Source: Desulfobulbaceae bacterium
GTDB lineage: Bacteria; Desulfobacterota; Desulfobulbia; Desulfobulbales; Desulfocapsaceae
NCBI GenBank assembly: GCA_011390165.1
Contig: JAABSV010000016.1
Coordinates: 1-64,000 of the forward strand
DNA: 64,000 bases
Reading direction: 5' to 3'
This document shows, piece after piece, positions 37,485 through 47,686 of this stretch. Position numbers and translations under genes: made by a program. Numbering within the stretch: the stretch's first letter is position 1; each line of letters begins with the position of its first letter. The notes under the pieces were generated by a model that worked only from the letters and a program-made list of their open reading frames with translations, was not told the DNA's origin and searched no databases.

Positions 37485-38177
37485 TCAGTCCGGCGATGAG
37501 GAGGGGGGGAGAGCCGGCAGAGCGGCAAAAAAGGCCCGGAGGAGATCGTGGTCCTTGACCCCCGGCCGTTGCTCCACTGCCGAGTTGACATCGACGGCAT
37601 AGGGACGTATGGCCCTGATCGCTGCGGCGACATTGGCCGACGAGAGTCCACCGGCCAGCAGGAAGGGACGGCGGAGGGAAAGGGTGGCGATCAGCGACCA
37701 GTCAAAGACCTGGCCGGTGCCGCCCCTGGTACCGGCGACAAAGGTATCGAGAAGAAAGGCGTCCACCAGCGGCTGGTAGGGGGAAAAATCGGCCGGCTGA
37801 CTCAGGATACCGACCCGGAAGGCCTTGAAAAGGGTGCAGTGGGGCAGGGCCCGACGAAGCTGGCGGCAGTAGTCGCTCGACTCCCGGCCGTGCAGCTGGA
37901 TGGCGCTGAGACCGACGGCGGCGGTGGCCACCACCTCGCTCAAGGGGGCGTCGACGAAGACCCCGACCCGGTGCACCAAGGGCGGCAATTCGGCGATGAT
38001 CGCCGCCGCCGCCGCCGGCTGGAGAGCGCGCGGGCTGCCGGCAAAGAAAATAAAACCAACGGCATCGGCACCACAATCAACGGCAAGGCGGGCATCTTCG
38101 GCCCGGGTGATGCCGCACACTTTCACCCGGGTCCGAGCGCCGCCGACCACCTCCCTGCCCTGGCCACCGTCGACCAT
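37485..38177 (-). CDS. trpF: phosphoribosylanthranilate isomerase
   Basis: Third-stage enzyme of tryptophan synthesis, a TIM barrel that isomerises phosphoribosyl-anthranilate. The 230 residues contain the catalytic Cys in VKVCGITRAEDA, the IQLHGRES strand and the phosphate site DVNSAVEQRPGVKD. The proposed ATG overlaps the trpC stop by one base. It is the last gene of the trp run, with no trpB or trpA after it. The N-terminal 15 residues are atypical and could be non-translated if a later start is used. Confidence 0.95.
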   Translation of the reverse strand: MVDGGQGREVVGGARTRVKVCGITRAEDARLAVDCGADAVGFIFFAGSPRALQPAAAAAIIAELPPLVHRVGVFVDAPLSEVVATAAVGLSAIQLHGRESSDYCRQLRRALPHCTLFKAFRVGILSQPADFSPYQPLVDAFLLDTFVAGTRGGTGQVFDWSLIATLSLRRPFLLAGGLSSANVAAAIRAIRPYAVDVNSAVEQRPGVKDHDLLRAFFAALPALPPSSSPD

Positions 38178-38965
38178 CAGCCGGCCTCCCCCGCCGCCCG
38201 CAGAGTCTGCAGGAGAGGGCTGTCGGCCCCGGCCCGCATCAGGGTCTCCCCAACCAGGGCGGCGGCAACACCGGCGGCCCGCAGCCGTTGGAAATCGTCG
38301 GCACTGCGCAGGCCAGACTCGCTCACCACCGGGATATCGGCCGGGATCAGTTTTTTCAAGCGAAAGGTGGTGGAAAGATCCATGGAAAAATCGTTCAGGT
38401 TGCGGTTGTTGATACCAATCAACCGGGCCCCCGCCGCCAGGGCCAGTTCGGTTTCCGCTTCGTTGTGGACCTCCACCAGGCTGTCCATCCCCAGTTCCGC
38501 GGCCCGGGCCTGAAAATCGCTGAGCTGGTGCCGGTCGAGAATGGCGGCGATCAACAGCACCGCGTCGGCACCGTGGGCCCCTGCCTGGTCGATCTGCAGC
38601 GGGTCGATGAGAAAATCTTTGCGCAATACCGGCAACTGCACCGCCGCCCGCACCGCCATGAGGTCAGCAAGTGAGCCTTGAAAAAAATCGTGGTCGGTGA
38701 GCACCGAAATCGCCCGCGCCCCCTGCCGCTGGTAGTTGGCGGCGATGGCCACCGGCCGGAAATCGGCGCTGATCACCCCCTTTGATGGCGACGCCTTCTT
38801 CACTTCGGCAATCACCGCCACCCCCGGGCCGCTGATCAAGGCGCCGGTAAAGCCCCGGGGCGGTGGCACCGGCCCTTCCTGAAACGCCGCCGGAAGGACG
38901 ATACCCTGGCGGCGGAGCTGGGCCACCTCTTCCCGCTTACGGGCTACTATCCGGTCAAGAATCAT
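38177..38965 (-). CDS. trpC: indole-3-glycerol-phosphate synthase
   Basis: TIM-barrel enzyme closing the indole ring. The 262 residues show the family segments: VIAEVKKASPSKG with the catalytic Lys, ISVLTDHDFFQGS, LRKDFLIDP, LVEVHNEAE, IGINNRNL and VSESGL. The length is normal. Its start overlaps trpD as ATGA. Confidence 0.97.
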   Translation of the reverse strand: MILDRIVARKREEVAQLRRQGIVLPAAFQEGPVPPPRGFTGALISGPGVAVIAEVKKASPSKGVISADFRPVAIAANYQRQGARAISVLTDHDFFQGSLADLMAVRAAVQLPVLRKDFLIDPLQIDQAGAHGADAVLLIAAILDRHQLSDFQARAAELGMDSLVEVHNEAETELALAAGARLIGINNRNLNDFSMDLSTTFRLKKLIPADIPVVSESGLRSADDFQRLRAAGVAAALVGETLMRAGADSPLLQTLRAAGEAG

Positions 38966-40037
38966 CCTCGTATCTCTTTATTGCCGCTATCGACGGTGCA
39001 GGAAAAGGCGATGAGGCGGGCAAGCCGGTCGGCGGCGGCACCGGAGGCGATCAACTCCCGAGCCAGGGCCACCCCCTCGCCAATGGTCGCCACCCGGTCG
39101 GCGACGCAGAGGGCGGCACCGGCGTTGAGCAGCACCATATCCAGGCGGGCTCCCGGTTCGCCGGCCAGGACCGCCCGCATCTGCACCGCCGATTCGGCCG
39201 GGTCGTCTCCGCCGCGGATATCGGCAAGGGTCGCCCGGGGCAGGCCGAACTGCTCCGGGGTGAGGGTGTAGCACTCCACCCGGCCATCCCGGCCACCCTG
39301 GCCACCCCGACCATCAGCGACATGACTGGTACCGGTGACGGTCAACTCGTCCATGTTCCCCTCCCCCCAGACCACCATGGTGCGGCGGACGCCGAGACGT
39401 ACGAGAACCTCGGCCAGCACCCCCGTCAGTTCCCGGGCAAAGACCCCGGTTACCTGCACGTTGGCCTGGGCAGGGTTGGTGAGTGGGCCGAGGACGTTGA
39501 AGATCGAGCGGATGCCGATCTCCCGGCGCGGGCCAATGGCGTACTTCATCGCCGCATGCAGCATCGGCGCAAAGAGAAAGCCGATGCCCACCTTCCGTAC
39601 TGCCTCGGCGACCCTCTCCGGCGACAGGCGAAGATTCACCCCGAGGGCCTCAAGGACATCGGCGGCGCCGCACTTGGAGGAGACCGCCCGGTTCCCGTGT
39701 TTGGCCACCGGTATCCCGGCCGCAGCCACCACGAAGGCGCTGGTGGTGGAGACGTTGAAGGTGCCGGCGCCATCACCGCCGGTGCCGACAATATCGAGCA
39801 GCACTTCGCCGCCGGCGGTGTCGATGCCGGTATCGACAAAGGTCGCCTTCTCCCGCATCACCCGCACCGCCCCGACGATTTCGTCGATGCTCTCCCCCTT
39901 CATCCTCAGGGCGGTGATAAAGGCGGCGATCTGCGCATCGGTGGCCTCTCCACCCATGATCTCGGTCATCACCGCGACCATCTCCGCCTCGCTGAGGCCC
40001 TGCCCTATGACCACCCGGCCAATGGCTTCCCTGATCG

Positions 40038-40041
<4 letters not shown>
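38962..40041 (-). CDS. trpD: anthranilate phosphoribosyltransferase
   Basis: Transfers phosphoribosyl from PRPP to anthranilate. The 359 residues hold the glycine-rich site [27 protein letters not shown] and the later segments of the family. ATG 40041, overlapping the trpG stop as ATGA, gives the conserved N-terminus; the frame runs 14 codons further upstream. A Gly-rich insertion near residue 250 ([11 protein letters not shown]) is slightly unusual. Confidence 0.96.
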
Positions 40042-40682
<641 letters not shown>

Positions 40683-40697
40683 GGCGCAGGTCCCAGG

Positions 40698-42194
40698 TTA
40701 AAAGCCCGTTTCGGCAAGGGCCACCGCCCGGCGCAAGGCCTTGGCCTTGTTGACCGTCTCGGCAAACTCCAGTGCCGGGTCGGAGTCGGCGACAATTCCC
40801 GCCCCGGCCTGCAGCCAGAGATCCCGGCCCCGCATGATGAAGGTGCGGATGGTGATACAGAAATCCATGTTTCCGGAGAAGCCGAAATAGCCCACCGCCC
40901 CGGCATAGGGGCCGCGGCGGTCCGGTTCCAGTTCGTCGATGATCTGCATGGCCCTGATCTTCGGCGCCCCACTCACCGTGCCGGCCGGGAAACAGGCGGC
41001 GAGGACATCGAACTGGTCCTTCCCCTCTTCGATCACCCCGTGCACGCCGGAGACGATGTGCATGACGTGGCTGTAGCGCTCGATCACCAGGAGGTCGTCG
41101 ACCCGGACCTGGCCGCCCCGGGCCACCCGGCCAACATCGTTGCGCCCCAGATCGACCAGCATCAGATGTTCGGCTGTCTCCTTCGGGTCGGCGAGAAGCT
41201 CTTTTTCGAGGGCGAGGTCCTCCGCCCTGTCCACCCCCCGCCGCCTGGTCCCGGCAATGGGCCGCAGTTCGATGTCATCCCCCTCCTTGCGCACCAGGAT
41301 CTCCGGCGAGGAACCGATCTGAACCAGCCCATCCAACTGGAGGTAGAAGAGGTAAGGGCTGGGGTTGATGTGGCGCAAAGCCCGGTAGAGGACCAGTGGC
41401 GTCAGGCTGGTGGTGGTGTGAAAACGCTGGGAAAGGACCACCTGGATAATATCCCCGGCGAGGATATACTCCTTGGCCCGGCCAACCATGGCCAGAAAGT
41501 GCTCCCTCTCCATGTTGGCGGTGAATTCGTGGCCCTCCGGCACCCCGGCGCTGCTGGCGACAGCAAGGGAGGGGGGCACCGGTCCTCTGATCCGGGCCAC
41601 CACCGCTTCGATCTCGGCCACCGCCTGGCGGTACAACTCTTCGCCGCCACCATCGGCACTGCGTTGCCAGCAGAGGACGGTGACGGTCTGGCGGAAGCTG
41701 TCGTGGACCAGGACGATCTTCGGTACCATAAAGGCCGAATCGGGGAGGTCGCCGCCTGCCCGCTGATCGGGCAGCTCCTCGATGAAGCGGACCATGTCGT
41801 AGCCGAGAAAGCCGACCAGACCACCGGAAAAACGGGGCAGATGGGGATATGCCGCCGCCTCGCAGGTGGCGAGGAGATTTTTCAGCACCGACAGGGGATT
41901 GCCCTCCTCGCGACGGGAAAGCAGTCTGTTCTGATGGAACTCGCAGATGGTGGCGGTACTGCCGGTCGAGGAGAAGGTGAGGAGCGGTTCAAAGCCGATG
42001 AAGGAGAAGCGTCCCCACTTCTCCCCTCCCTCCATGCTCTCGAAGAGAAAGGCGTGCGACTGCCCTTCGGCAACCTTGGCGTAGAGCGTCAAGGGGGTGT
42101 CGAGGTCGGCGACAATCTCCCGGGATACCGGCACCAGGCGATGGTGGCCGACGTCCCGGCTAAAGGTCTCTGGATCCGGCAGATAATCGGGCAT
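40698..42194 (-). CDS. trpE: anthranilate synthase chorismate-binding subunit
   Basis: First committed step of tryptophan synthesis. The 498 residues carry the N-terminal domain and the chorismate-binding domain with PSPYLFYLQL, IAGTRRRG, HLMLVDLGRND and TVSGAPKIRAM. ATG 42194 (MPDYLPDPETF) is chosen over ATG 42227. It heads the run trpE-G-D-C-F. Feedback inhibition by tryptophan is expected from the family. A strong hairpin lies about 20 bases upstream of the start codon. Confidence 0.95.
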   Translation of the reverse strand: MPDYLPDPETFSRDVGHHRLVPVSREIVADLDTPLTLYAKVAEGQSHAFLFESMEGGEKWGRFSFIGFEPLLTFSSTGSTATICEFHQNRLLSRREEGNPLSVLKNLLATCEAAAYPHLPRFSGGLVGFLGYDMVRFIEELPDQRAGGDLPDSAFMVPKIVLVHDSFRQTVTVLCWQRSADGGGEELYRQAVAEIEAVVARIRGPVPPSLAVASSAGVPEGHEFTANMEREHFLAMVGRAKEYILAGDIIQVVLSQRFHTTTSLTPLVLYRALRHINPSPYLFYLQLDGLVQIGSSPEILVRKEGDDIELRPIAGTRRRGVDRAEDLALEKELLADPKETAEHLMLVDLGRNDVGRVARGGQVRVDDLLVIERYSHVMHIVSGVHGVIEEGKDQFDVLAACFPAGTVSGAPKIRAMQIIDELEPDRRGPYAGAVGYFGFSGNMDFCITIRTFIMRGRDLWLQAGAGIVADSDPALEFAETVNKAKALRRAVALAETGF

Positions 42195-42213
42195 GGTTGG
42201 CAGCTGGCAGTCA

Positions 42214-42242
42214 GCCAGCGGCGGCAACGCTCCGCCGCTGGC
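42214..42242 (-). promoter_or_regulatory. 11-bp hairpin in the trpE leader
   Basis: GCCAGCGGCGG and CCGCCGCTGGC form a perfect stem with a 7-base loop, 20-48 bases before the trpE ATG. No T tract follows in the minus direction and I found no leader peptide with adjacent Trp codons, so classic attenuation is not supported. A translation-level control element is possible. Confidence 0.4.
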
Positions 42243-42338
42243 GTAGGGTTAGAGGGTTCGAGGGCCAGGGGTGGGGGAAAGGCCCGACACTGCGGCCGGA
42301 AGTATCACCCATACCAGAAGATAACAGCACCTGAACAT

Positions 42339-42379
42339 AACACAAAAGGCCATGAAATCGATTTCGATTCCATGGCCTT
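42339..42379 (-). terminator. intrinsic terminator of rpsT
   Basis: In the minus direction AAGGCCATG and CATGGCCTT flank a second pairing region (GAATCG with CGATTTC, one bulge), followed by TTTTGTG. It lies about 42 bases after the rpsT stop. Confidence 0.8.
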
Positions 42380-42420
42380 GCAACAACAGCCGGGGTCAAC
42401 TGCAAAAGAGCCGGCGGAAC

Positions 42421-42687
42421 TCAGGCGACCATGGCGTTGACCCGCTTGGTGAGGCGGGAAATTTTCCGCGAGGCGGTCCTTTTATGGATGGTACCCTTCG
42501 TCGCGGTCTTGGCAATCACCGAGGTGGCCTGACGAAGGACCTCCCGGGCGGTTTCGGCGGAACCGGCGGCCAGTGCTTCGTCCACCTTCCGAACCATGGT
42601 CTTCATTTTGTTCTTATTCATCCGGTTACGCAGACGCCGGACCTGAGCCTGACGGTTTCGCTTCTCTGCCGATTTGTGATTAGCCAC
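42421..42687 (-). CDS. rpsT: 30S ribosomal protein S20
   Basis: Small, very basic protein (88 residues) that binds 16S rRNA early in assembly. It shows the family start ANHKSAEKRNRQ and conserved segments such as RQATSVIAKTATKGTIHKRTASRK. GTG 42687 is chosen as start because AGAGGAAG sits just upstream and the N-terminus is then canonical; an open frame to 42738 is not used. Confidence 0.97.
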   Translation of the reverse strand: MANHKSAEKRNRQAQVRRLRNRMNKNKMKTMVRKVDEALAAGSAETAREVLRQATSVIAKTATKGTIHKRTASRKISRLTKRVNAMVA

Positions 42688-42923
42688 CTGCTTCCTCTCT
42701 AGGAACGCGCCCCGGCCGGGGCGGCGTCTGAATATCATCTGTTTCCCTTTTCCGGCACCTCCTTCCCTCGCTTCCAGAGCCCCCCTGCAAGAGGAGAGGG
42801 AGAACGAAAAACTGGGAGAACGGCGACCGGATCTTTTTTTCCGTAAAAGAAGTTGTTTTTACCGCGCCCGGCAGGAAAAGTCAACAGATATCCTTGTCGC
42901 GTCAAGGCCGGCGGAATCCAGGT

Positions 42924-42953
42924 TTGACAGGGCGAAGTCTGATCGGCTATGCT
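42924..42953 (+). promoter_or_regulatory. sigma-70 promoter of the cyclic-nucleotide-binding gene
   Basis: TTGACA and TATGCT are separated by 18 bases, about 115 bases upstream of ATG 43071. Transcription from here rules out the upstream in-frame start at 42894. The remainder of the 383-base gap between rpsT and this gene holds no recognised gene. Confidence 0.6.
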
Positions 42954-43070
42954 GTGACGTCTGGCAGAAAATCCCGGCGGTTTGCCAGCTCCTCCCACCG
43001 CCTGACCCCGGTTCCATGCTCCTGTGTCGAACCGGTTGACAACCGCCCACAGGTAGCGAGGTTTCCCTGC

Positions 43071-44168
43071 ATGAGTTTTCCCAAAGTGGTCTTCCGGATC
43101 GTTGAAAACCGCCACTGTCCGCTCTACGCCTTCGCCGACAGCATCAAGCTCTCCGGAATCGCCATTGCCCTGAACAACGAAGAGGAGAACAGCTTCATCA
43201 CCACCTCGGTGGTCAGCTATCCCACCGGCAAGCAGGTGTGCAAGATCCTCGACGGCGACCTCAACCGGCTCCTCGCCCAGTACGAACGGGTCGACAAGAT
43301 CCCGGTCTGTCTGATCAGCTGCAGCGGCTGCACCGGCACCATCCGCCTGGAGAACAGCCCGGACAACAGTATGCTGCAGAAACGGGACAACAGCCTTTCC
43401 GACGAACTCGGCTCCATGGTCCACCTGCTGAGCAGCTTTGCCTTTTTCAAGAATATTGACGGCAAGCACCTCGACACGGTGATCAGTTATTTCGAGCTGA
43501 GCAACCACCGCAAGGGGGAGATCGTCCTCCGCAAAGGGGATCCCGGCGGCAGATTCCACATCATCGCCTCCGGCAGCGTCAACGTCTTGAACGAGGGGGG
43601 GCTGATCATCTCCACCCTCGACCGGGGTGAGGTCTTCGGCGAAATGAGCCTGATCTGCAATGACCGGGTCAACGCCACCATCCAGGTCCGCGAGGAGACC
43701 GCCCTGCTCTCCATCGACCAGCACAACTTCAAGAAGATTCTCGATCTCTACCCGGCAATCCAGCTCTACTTCTCTCGGCTGATGGCCAAACGGCTCAACC
43801 GCTCAAACCGAATCCGCGCCGAAGATCTCAGTTCGGGGATTAACGGCAACCTCAGCGAGATCCCCCCGGAAGCGCTCTTTCAGACCCTGAACGCCAACAA
43901 CAAGACCGGTATCCTGACCATTTCCGACCTGCCCAGAGGGACGGCCCGCTTCTCCTTTCGCCACGGTGCCCTGATCAAGGCCAAATACGGTAGCGATACC
44001 GGCGATATGGCCTTCTATCAGATCCTCAAGGAGAACTCCGGTCGCTTCCGCTTCACTCCGGGGATCGCCCCCGAGGATTTCAGCACTCCGGAAATCGGCT
44101 TCTTCATGAAGCTGCTGATGGAAGGGATGCGCCGCCTGGACGAGGGAAAGAGCCAGAGCGCCAACTGA
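43071..44168 (+). CDS. cyclic-nucleotide-binding domain plus DUF4388 protein
   Basis: The 365-residue cytoplasmic protein has three parts. Residues 1-95 form a Cys-containing domain (CPLYAFADSIKLSG and CLISCSGCTG), similar in pattern to TIGR04076-like proteins. Residues 120-240 form a Crp-type cyclic-nucleotide-binding domain (GEIVLRKGDPGGRFHIIASG, GEVFGEMSLICNDRVNATI). The phosphate-binding Arg is at or near Arg199. Residues 258-350 form a DUF4388 domain (LFQTLNANNKTGILTI). There is no DNA-binding HTH, so it is probably a signalling or motility-type adaptor rather than a transcription factor. GAGG lies 9 bases before the ATG. Confidence 0.88.
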   Translation: MSFPKVVFRIVENRHCPLYAFADSIKLSGIAIALNNEEENSFITTSVVSYPTGKQVCKILDGDLNRLLAQYERVDKIPVCLISCSGCTGTIRLENSPDNSMLQKRDNSLSDELGSMVHLLSSFAFFKNIDGKHLDTVISYFELSNHRKGEIVLRKGDPGGRFHIIASGSVNVLNEGGLIISTLDRGEVFGEMSLICNDRVNATIQVREETALLSIDQHNFKKILDLYPAIQLYFSRLMAKRLNRSNRIRAEDLSSGINGNLSEIPPEALFQTLNANNKTGILTISDLPRGTARFSFRHGALIKAKYGSDTGDMAFYQILKENSGRFRFTPGIAPEDFSTPEIGFFMKLLMEGMRRLDEGKSQSAN

Positions 44169-44189
44169 CCATCCCTGCCGACAACAAGC

Positions 44190-46421
44190 CTATTCCAGCC
44201 TGCCCAGGTAGTTGAAGGTGGCCAGTTTGCCGTAGCGGCCGCTGTTGTCGAGCCGTTCGCCCAGTTCCTGCAACTCCCGTCGGCCACTGCCGCCACTGAT
44301 ATCAATAACCGCATAGTCGAGGCCCAGGGCCCGCAGTTCAGCGAGATAGGGGAGGAGCGAAAAGGGGCGTTGCGGCCGGGTACGGCTGCCGCCGGCCACC
44401 TTCTCGAGGCGATAGGCTTCCCCCCGCGGGCTGTAGAGCTGGCGGTCGGCCGGCAGCGGTGCCAGCCGGGCGGTGTACAGGGCGGGGGCGGCGTAGACGG
44501 TGAGGCCAAGGCGGATCCCACCTCTTCCCTGCCCGCCTCCGGCGGCCCCCCCCAATCCCCGGCAGGCGGCGAGCAGATCGGCCAGAGCGGCACGGTCCAG
44601 TTCGATGGAGGCCTGGGCCGCTTCGATGCCAAGACCGGCTAGCAGGGCAACCGCCTGGTGGTTGACGAGGCTGACGGTGTAGTCGCTCTGCAGGTGGACC
44701 TTCTCGCCAGTGAAGAGGCGCTGCTGGCTGAGATGGCCGAGTTGGAAGCTGCGGAAGCCGGAACGGAGAAGCTGCCCGAGCTGGCGGCGCCAGAGGGGGA
44801 GATCCTGCTCAAGGATCACCGGCGGCAGGGCCCAGGTGACCAGCCGCGTGTGCTTGCCGAGAAGGGCCTTGAGCCGGCCGACCTGCGCGAGCAGCTGGCG
44901 GTCGCAGGGGAGAAGGTAGCGGGCCGGGGTAAAGGGCAGACCGGCCTGGAGCGGCTTGAGCGAGTCGAGCCGCAACCACAGTTCCGGCCGGGCCCTGCCG
45001 CTGCCCTTGGCGGGCTGGTTGCGCCCCGGGGCAGCGGCCACCTGGGCTGTGGGGCGGCCGGACTGCTCGGGTCGTTCGGGCAGCACCGGCAGGTTGGCAA
45101 CCAGACGGGCCACCGTGACCGAGAGCCGCCTCTCCGCCCGGGCAACCTGCTCCCGGGCCGCCGGCAGCCGTGCCGCAATCGGCCCGTTTGCCCCTTCCCG
45201 GCCGGCACCATCCACCCGGTAGACCTCGACGGACTCTCCGGGCAAAAGGGTAAAACCGGCTGGCAGGCTGATGGAAACCCGGCTCCCCGCCGGCGCCCGC
45301 TCCTGGGCCTCGCCGCCGACGAAGAGGGTCTGCAGACGGAAAGCGACCCGCTCGCCGGAAGGTTCGCGGTGCAACCGCAAACGGTCTCCCACCGCCAGCG
45401 GCCCCTTGACCACAAAACGGCAGGTGCTCTCGCCGCCAACCGGTTTGAGGGTGGAAAAACGACCGAGATGGCTGCCCATATTGCCGGAGTGGTGGGCAGT
45501 GATCGCCTCCGCCGGTTGCGGCGAAAAAAAATAGCCGGAGGAGGTCTTCCGGCTCATCGCCTGATCGATCAGCTGCCGGGCCTCGGCCAGGGCGGTATCG
45601 CTCTCCCCGGCAGGGGCATCAAGGAGCCGACGGTAGGCGCTGACCACACAGTGGACATAGTGGGCCGAACGGAGCCGCCCTTCGATTTTCAGCGAACTGA
45701 TCCCCATTTCGCTTAAAGGCGGCAGGGCCTCGAGCCCACTGAGATCGTTCATCGAGAAGAGGTACCTCGCCGACTCGCCGGCGCGACCCCGCCCCTTTTC
45801 CCCCGGCGGCGCGCTGCTGTAGGCCCGCCGACAGGGCTGGACGCAATTGCCGCGCAGGCCGCTCTTGCCGCCAAGATAGGAAGAAAAAAGGCAGAGGCCG
45901 GAGTAGGCAAAACACATCGCCCCGTGGACGAAGACCTCCAGTTCAACCTCTCCCCGCCGGGCAGCGACCTCGGCGATCTCGCGAAGGGTGAGTTCCCGGG
46001 CCAGCACCACCCGCCGACAGCCAAGGCTGGCCAGCAACTCCACGCCGTCGCCGTTGTGGGCGGCCATCAGGGTGGAGCCGTGCAGGGTGAGGCTGGGAAA
46101 GTGGCGGCGCACCAGGGGAGGGAGACCAAGATCCTGGACGATCAGGCCGTCGGGTGCCAGCTCTTCGATGAGGGCCAGCTGGCGGAGCAGTGCCGGCAGT
46201 TCCCGTTCCAGGACCAGGCTGTTGGCGGCGATATAGAGCCTTCTGCCCAGATCGCGGCTCAGGGCACGCATCGCCGCCAGCTCCTCCAGGCTCAGCTCTC
46301 TGGCCGGGTTGCGGGCGTTGAAGCCGGGTGCCCCGACGTAGATGGCATCGGCACCGGCGTCAAGGGCCGCCTGAAAGCTCTCCAGGCTGCCGGCCGGGGC
46401 AAGCAGTTCCGGGCGGGCCAT
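44190..46421 (-). CDS. peptidase U32 family protein
   Basis: The 743-residue protein begins ARPELLAPAGSLESFQAAL, the U32 signature, and carries the Cys cluster MCFAYSGLC...GNCVQPCRR (about 200-230) that binds an iron-sulfur cluster in U32 enzymes. A DUF3656-type C-terminal half follows. Related proteins catalyse tRNA hydroxylation (TrhP, RlhA) rather than proteolysis; which applies here is not clear. ATG 46421 is used; the frame continues 58 codons upstream into purN, where the sequence is not homologous. It is the last gene of the hslR-purH-purN unit. Confidence 0.9.
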   Translation of the reverse strand: MARPELLAPAGSLESFQAALDAGADAIYVGAPGFNARNPARELSLEELAAMRALSRDLGRRLYIAANSLVLERELPALLRQLALIEELAPDGLIVQDLGLPPLVRRHFPSLTLHGSTLMAAHNGDGVELLASLGCRRVVLARELTLREIAEVAARRGEVELEVFVHGAMCFAYSGLCLFSSYLGGKSGLRGNCVQPCRRAYSSAPPGEKGRGRAGESARYLFSMNDLSGLEALPPLSEMGISSLKIEGRLRSAHYVHCVVSAYRRLLDAPAGESDTALAEARQLIDQAMSRKTSSGYFFSPQPAEAITAHHSGNMGSHLGRFSTLKPVGGESTCRFVVKGPLAVGDRLRLHREPSGERVAFRLQTLFVGGEAQERAPAGSRVSISLPAGFTLLPGESVEVYRVDGAGREGANGPIAARLPAAREQVARAERRLSVTVARLVANLPVLPERPEQSGRPTAQVAAAPGRNQPAKGSGRARPELWLRLDSLKPLQAGLPFTPARYLLPCDRQLLAQVGRLKALLGKHTRLVTWALPPVILEQDLPLWRRQLGQLLRSGFRSFQLGHLSQQRLFTGEKVHLQSDYTVSLVNHQAVALLAGLGIEAAQASIELDRAALADLLAACRGLGGAAGGGQGRGGIRLGLTVYAAPALYTARLAPLPADRQLYSPRGEAYRLEKVAGGSRTRPQRPFSLLPYLAELRALGLDYAVIDISGGSGRRELQELGERLDNSGRYGKLATFNYLGRLE

Positions 46422-46473
46422 CAGCCGGCGGCGACCACCGTCGCCCTCCCGGCCGGGGGCCAAGCCGGGCCGT

Positions 46474-47055
46474 TCACCGCCCCACCCGTTCCCAGAAGAA
46501 CTCTCTGCCCAGTTCGCCGACCCGGTTGATCGCCTCCGGATAGGCCTCGCACTCCACGGCGAAGACCTTGTCGGCGACGGCGTCGACGTCATCATCGTAG
46601 CTCAGTTCCACTGCCTTCTGGAGGATGATCGGCCCTTGGTCGTAGCAGTCGTCGGCAAAGTGGACGGTACAGCCGCTCAGCATGCACCCCCGGGCCAGGA
46701 CCGCCTGATGGACCCGGTGGCCGAAGAAGCCGTCGCCGCAGAAACTGGGGATCAGCGAGGGGTGGATGTTGAGCACCGCCCGGGCCAGTTCCGGCGGTGG
46801 GGCAAAAAGCTTCAGGAAACCGGCCAGGCAGACGATGTCCACCTGATAATCGGCCAGGATCCGGTTGATCTGGCTGCCGTCGGCGGCAAAATAGGCGGGG
46901 TAGCCGTAGTGCACCGCCTTCTTCAGCCCCAGCGCCCCTTCGACGTTGGCCACCACCACCTCGATGGAGGCCTGCAGACGGCCGTCCTCAATGCGCTCGT
47001 GGAAATTATCCAGGGTCCGGCCGCTTCCCGATAGCAAAACCGCCATCCGTAACAT
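46474..47055 (-). CDS. purN: phosphoribosylglycinamide formyltransferase
   Basis: Transfers formyl from 10-formyl-THF to GAR in purine synthesis. The 193 residues contain the phosphate loop LSGSGRTL, the catalytic segment VLNIHPSLIPSF (Asn-His) and the catalytic Asp region GCTVHFADDCYDQGPI. The length is typical. It follows purH after 3 bases. Confidence 0.92.
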   Translation of the reverse strand: MLRMAVLLSGSGRTLDNFHERIEDGRLQASIEVVVANVEGALGLKKAVHYGYPAYFAADGSQINRILADYQVDIVCLAGFLKLFAPPPELARAVLNIHPSLIPSFCGDGFFGHRVHQAVLARGCMLSGCTVHFADDCYDQGPIILQKAVELSYDDDVDAVADKVFAVECEAYPEAINRVGELGREFFWERVGR

Positions 47056-47058
47056 GGG

Positions 47059-47667
47059 CTACTCCGCCGAAGTGGGGCCGGACTGCCGGGCAAGCCAGTT
47101 GCTGATGGCTGTGTCGTAGGCCGCAGTAAGGGCAAACACCTTTTGCATCAGGTAGAAACGGGTCGCCGGCAGGGTATTGCCGCCGGCACGAAGCTCGGCC
47201 AGCACCTGCGGGTAATCGGCGGGGTCGACCACCACGGTGACGTCGTTGAAGTTCTTGGCCGCGGCCCGCAGCAGGGTCGGGCCACCGATATCGATGTTTT
47301 CGATGGCATCGACAAGGCTGCAATCGGGGTTGACCACCGTCTTTTCAAAGGCATAGAGGTTGACCACCACCAGATCGATGGGCAAGAGGCCGTGCGCGGC
47401 GCACTGCCTCCGGTGCTCCGGATTGCCCCGCTGGTGGAGGATGCCGCCATGGACCCTGGGGTGGAGGGTCTTCACCCGGCCGTCCAGCATTTCCGGAAAG
47501 CCGGTGAACTCGGCGACATCGGTTACCGCCAGGCCGGCCGCCCGCAGTTTTGCCGCCGTCCCGCCGGTGGAGAGCAGTTCGATGCCCAAGTCGGCCAGGG
47601 CGGTGGCAAACTCTTCAATACCTGATTTGTCGGTGAGGCTGATCAGCGCTCTGCTTATTTTTTCCAT
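47059..47667 (-). CDS. purH: stand-alone IMP cyclohydrolase (N-terminal half of PurH)
   Basis: Last step of IMP synthesis. The 202-residue protein matches only the MGS-like IMP cyclohydrolase domain of Pur[17 protein letters not shown] at the start, [36 protein letters not shown] and [17 protein letters not shown]. The AICAR transformylase half (about 320 residues) is absent, with a clean stop and purN 3 bases later, so this is a split arrangement rather than a truncation. The frame extends 87 codons upstream but has no homology there. ATG 47667 gives the canonical N-terminus. Confidence 0.93.
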   Translation of the reverse strand: MEKISRALISLTDKSGIEEFATALADLGIELLSTGGTAAKLRAAGLAVTDVAEFTGFPEMLDGRVKTLHPRVHGGILHQRGNPEHRRQCAAHGLLPIDLVVVNLYAFEKTVVNPDCSLVDAIENIDIGGPTLLRAAAKNFNDVTVVVDPADYPQVLAELRAGGNTLPATRFYLMQKVFALTAAYDTAISNWLARQSGPTSAE

Positions 47668-47686
47668 GATCGTTTCGCAGTTGACG

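Noticed and set aside
37376-37651. 91-codon minus-strand frame with Leu/Val-Arg repeats
   Set aside because: It arises from the 9-bp tandem repeat, overlaps trpF in another frame and has no ribosome site.
42211-42405. possible trp leader peptide upstream of trpE
   Set aside because: Frames in the leader contain only isolated Trp codons, no tandem pair, and no terminator/antiterminator pair with a T tract.
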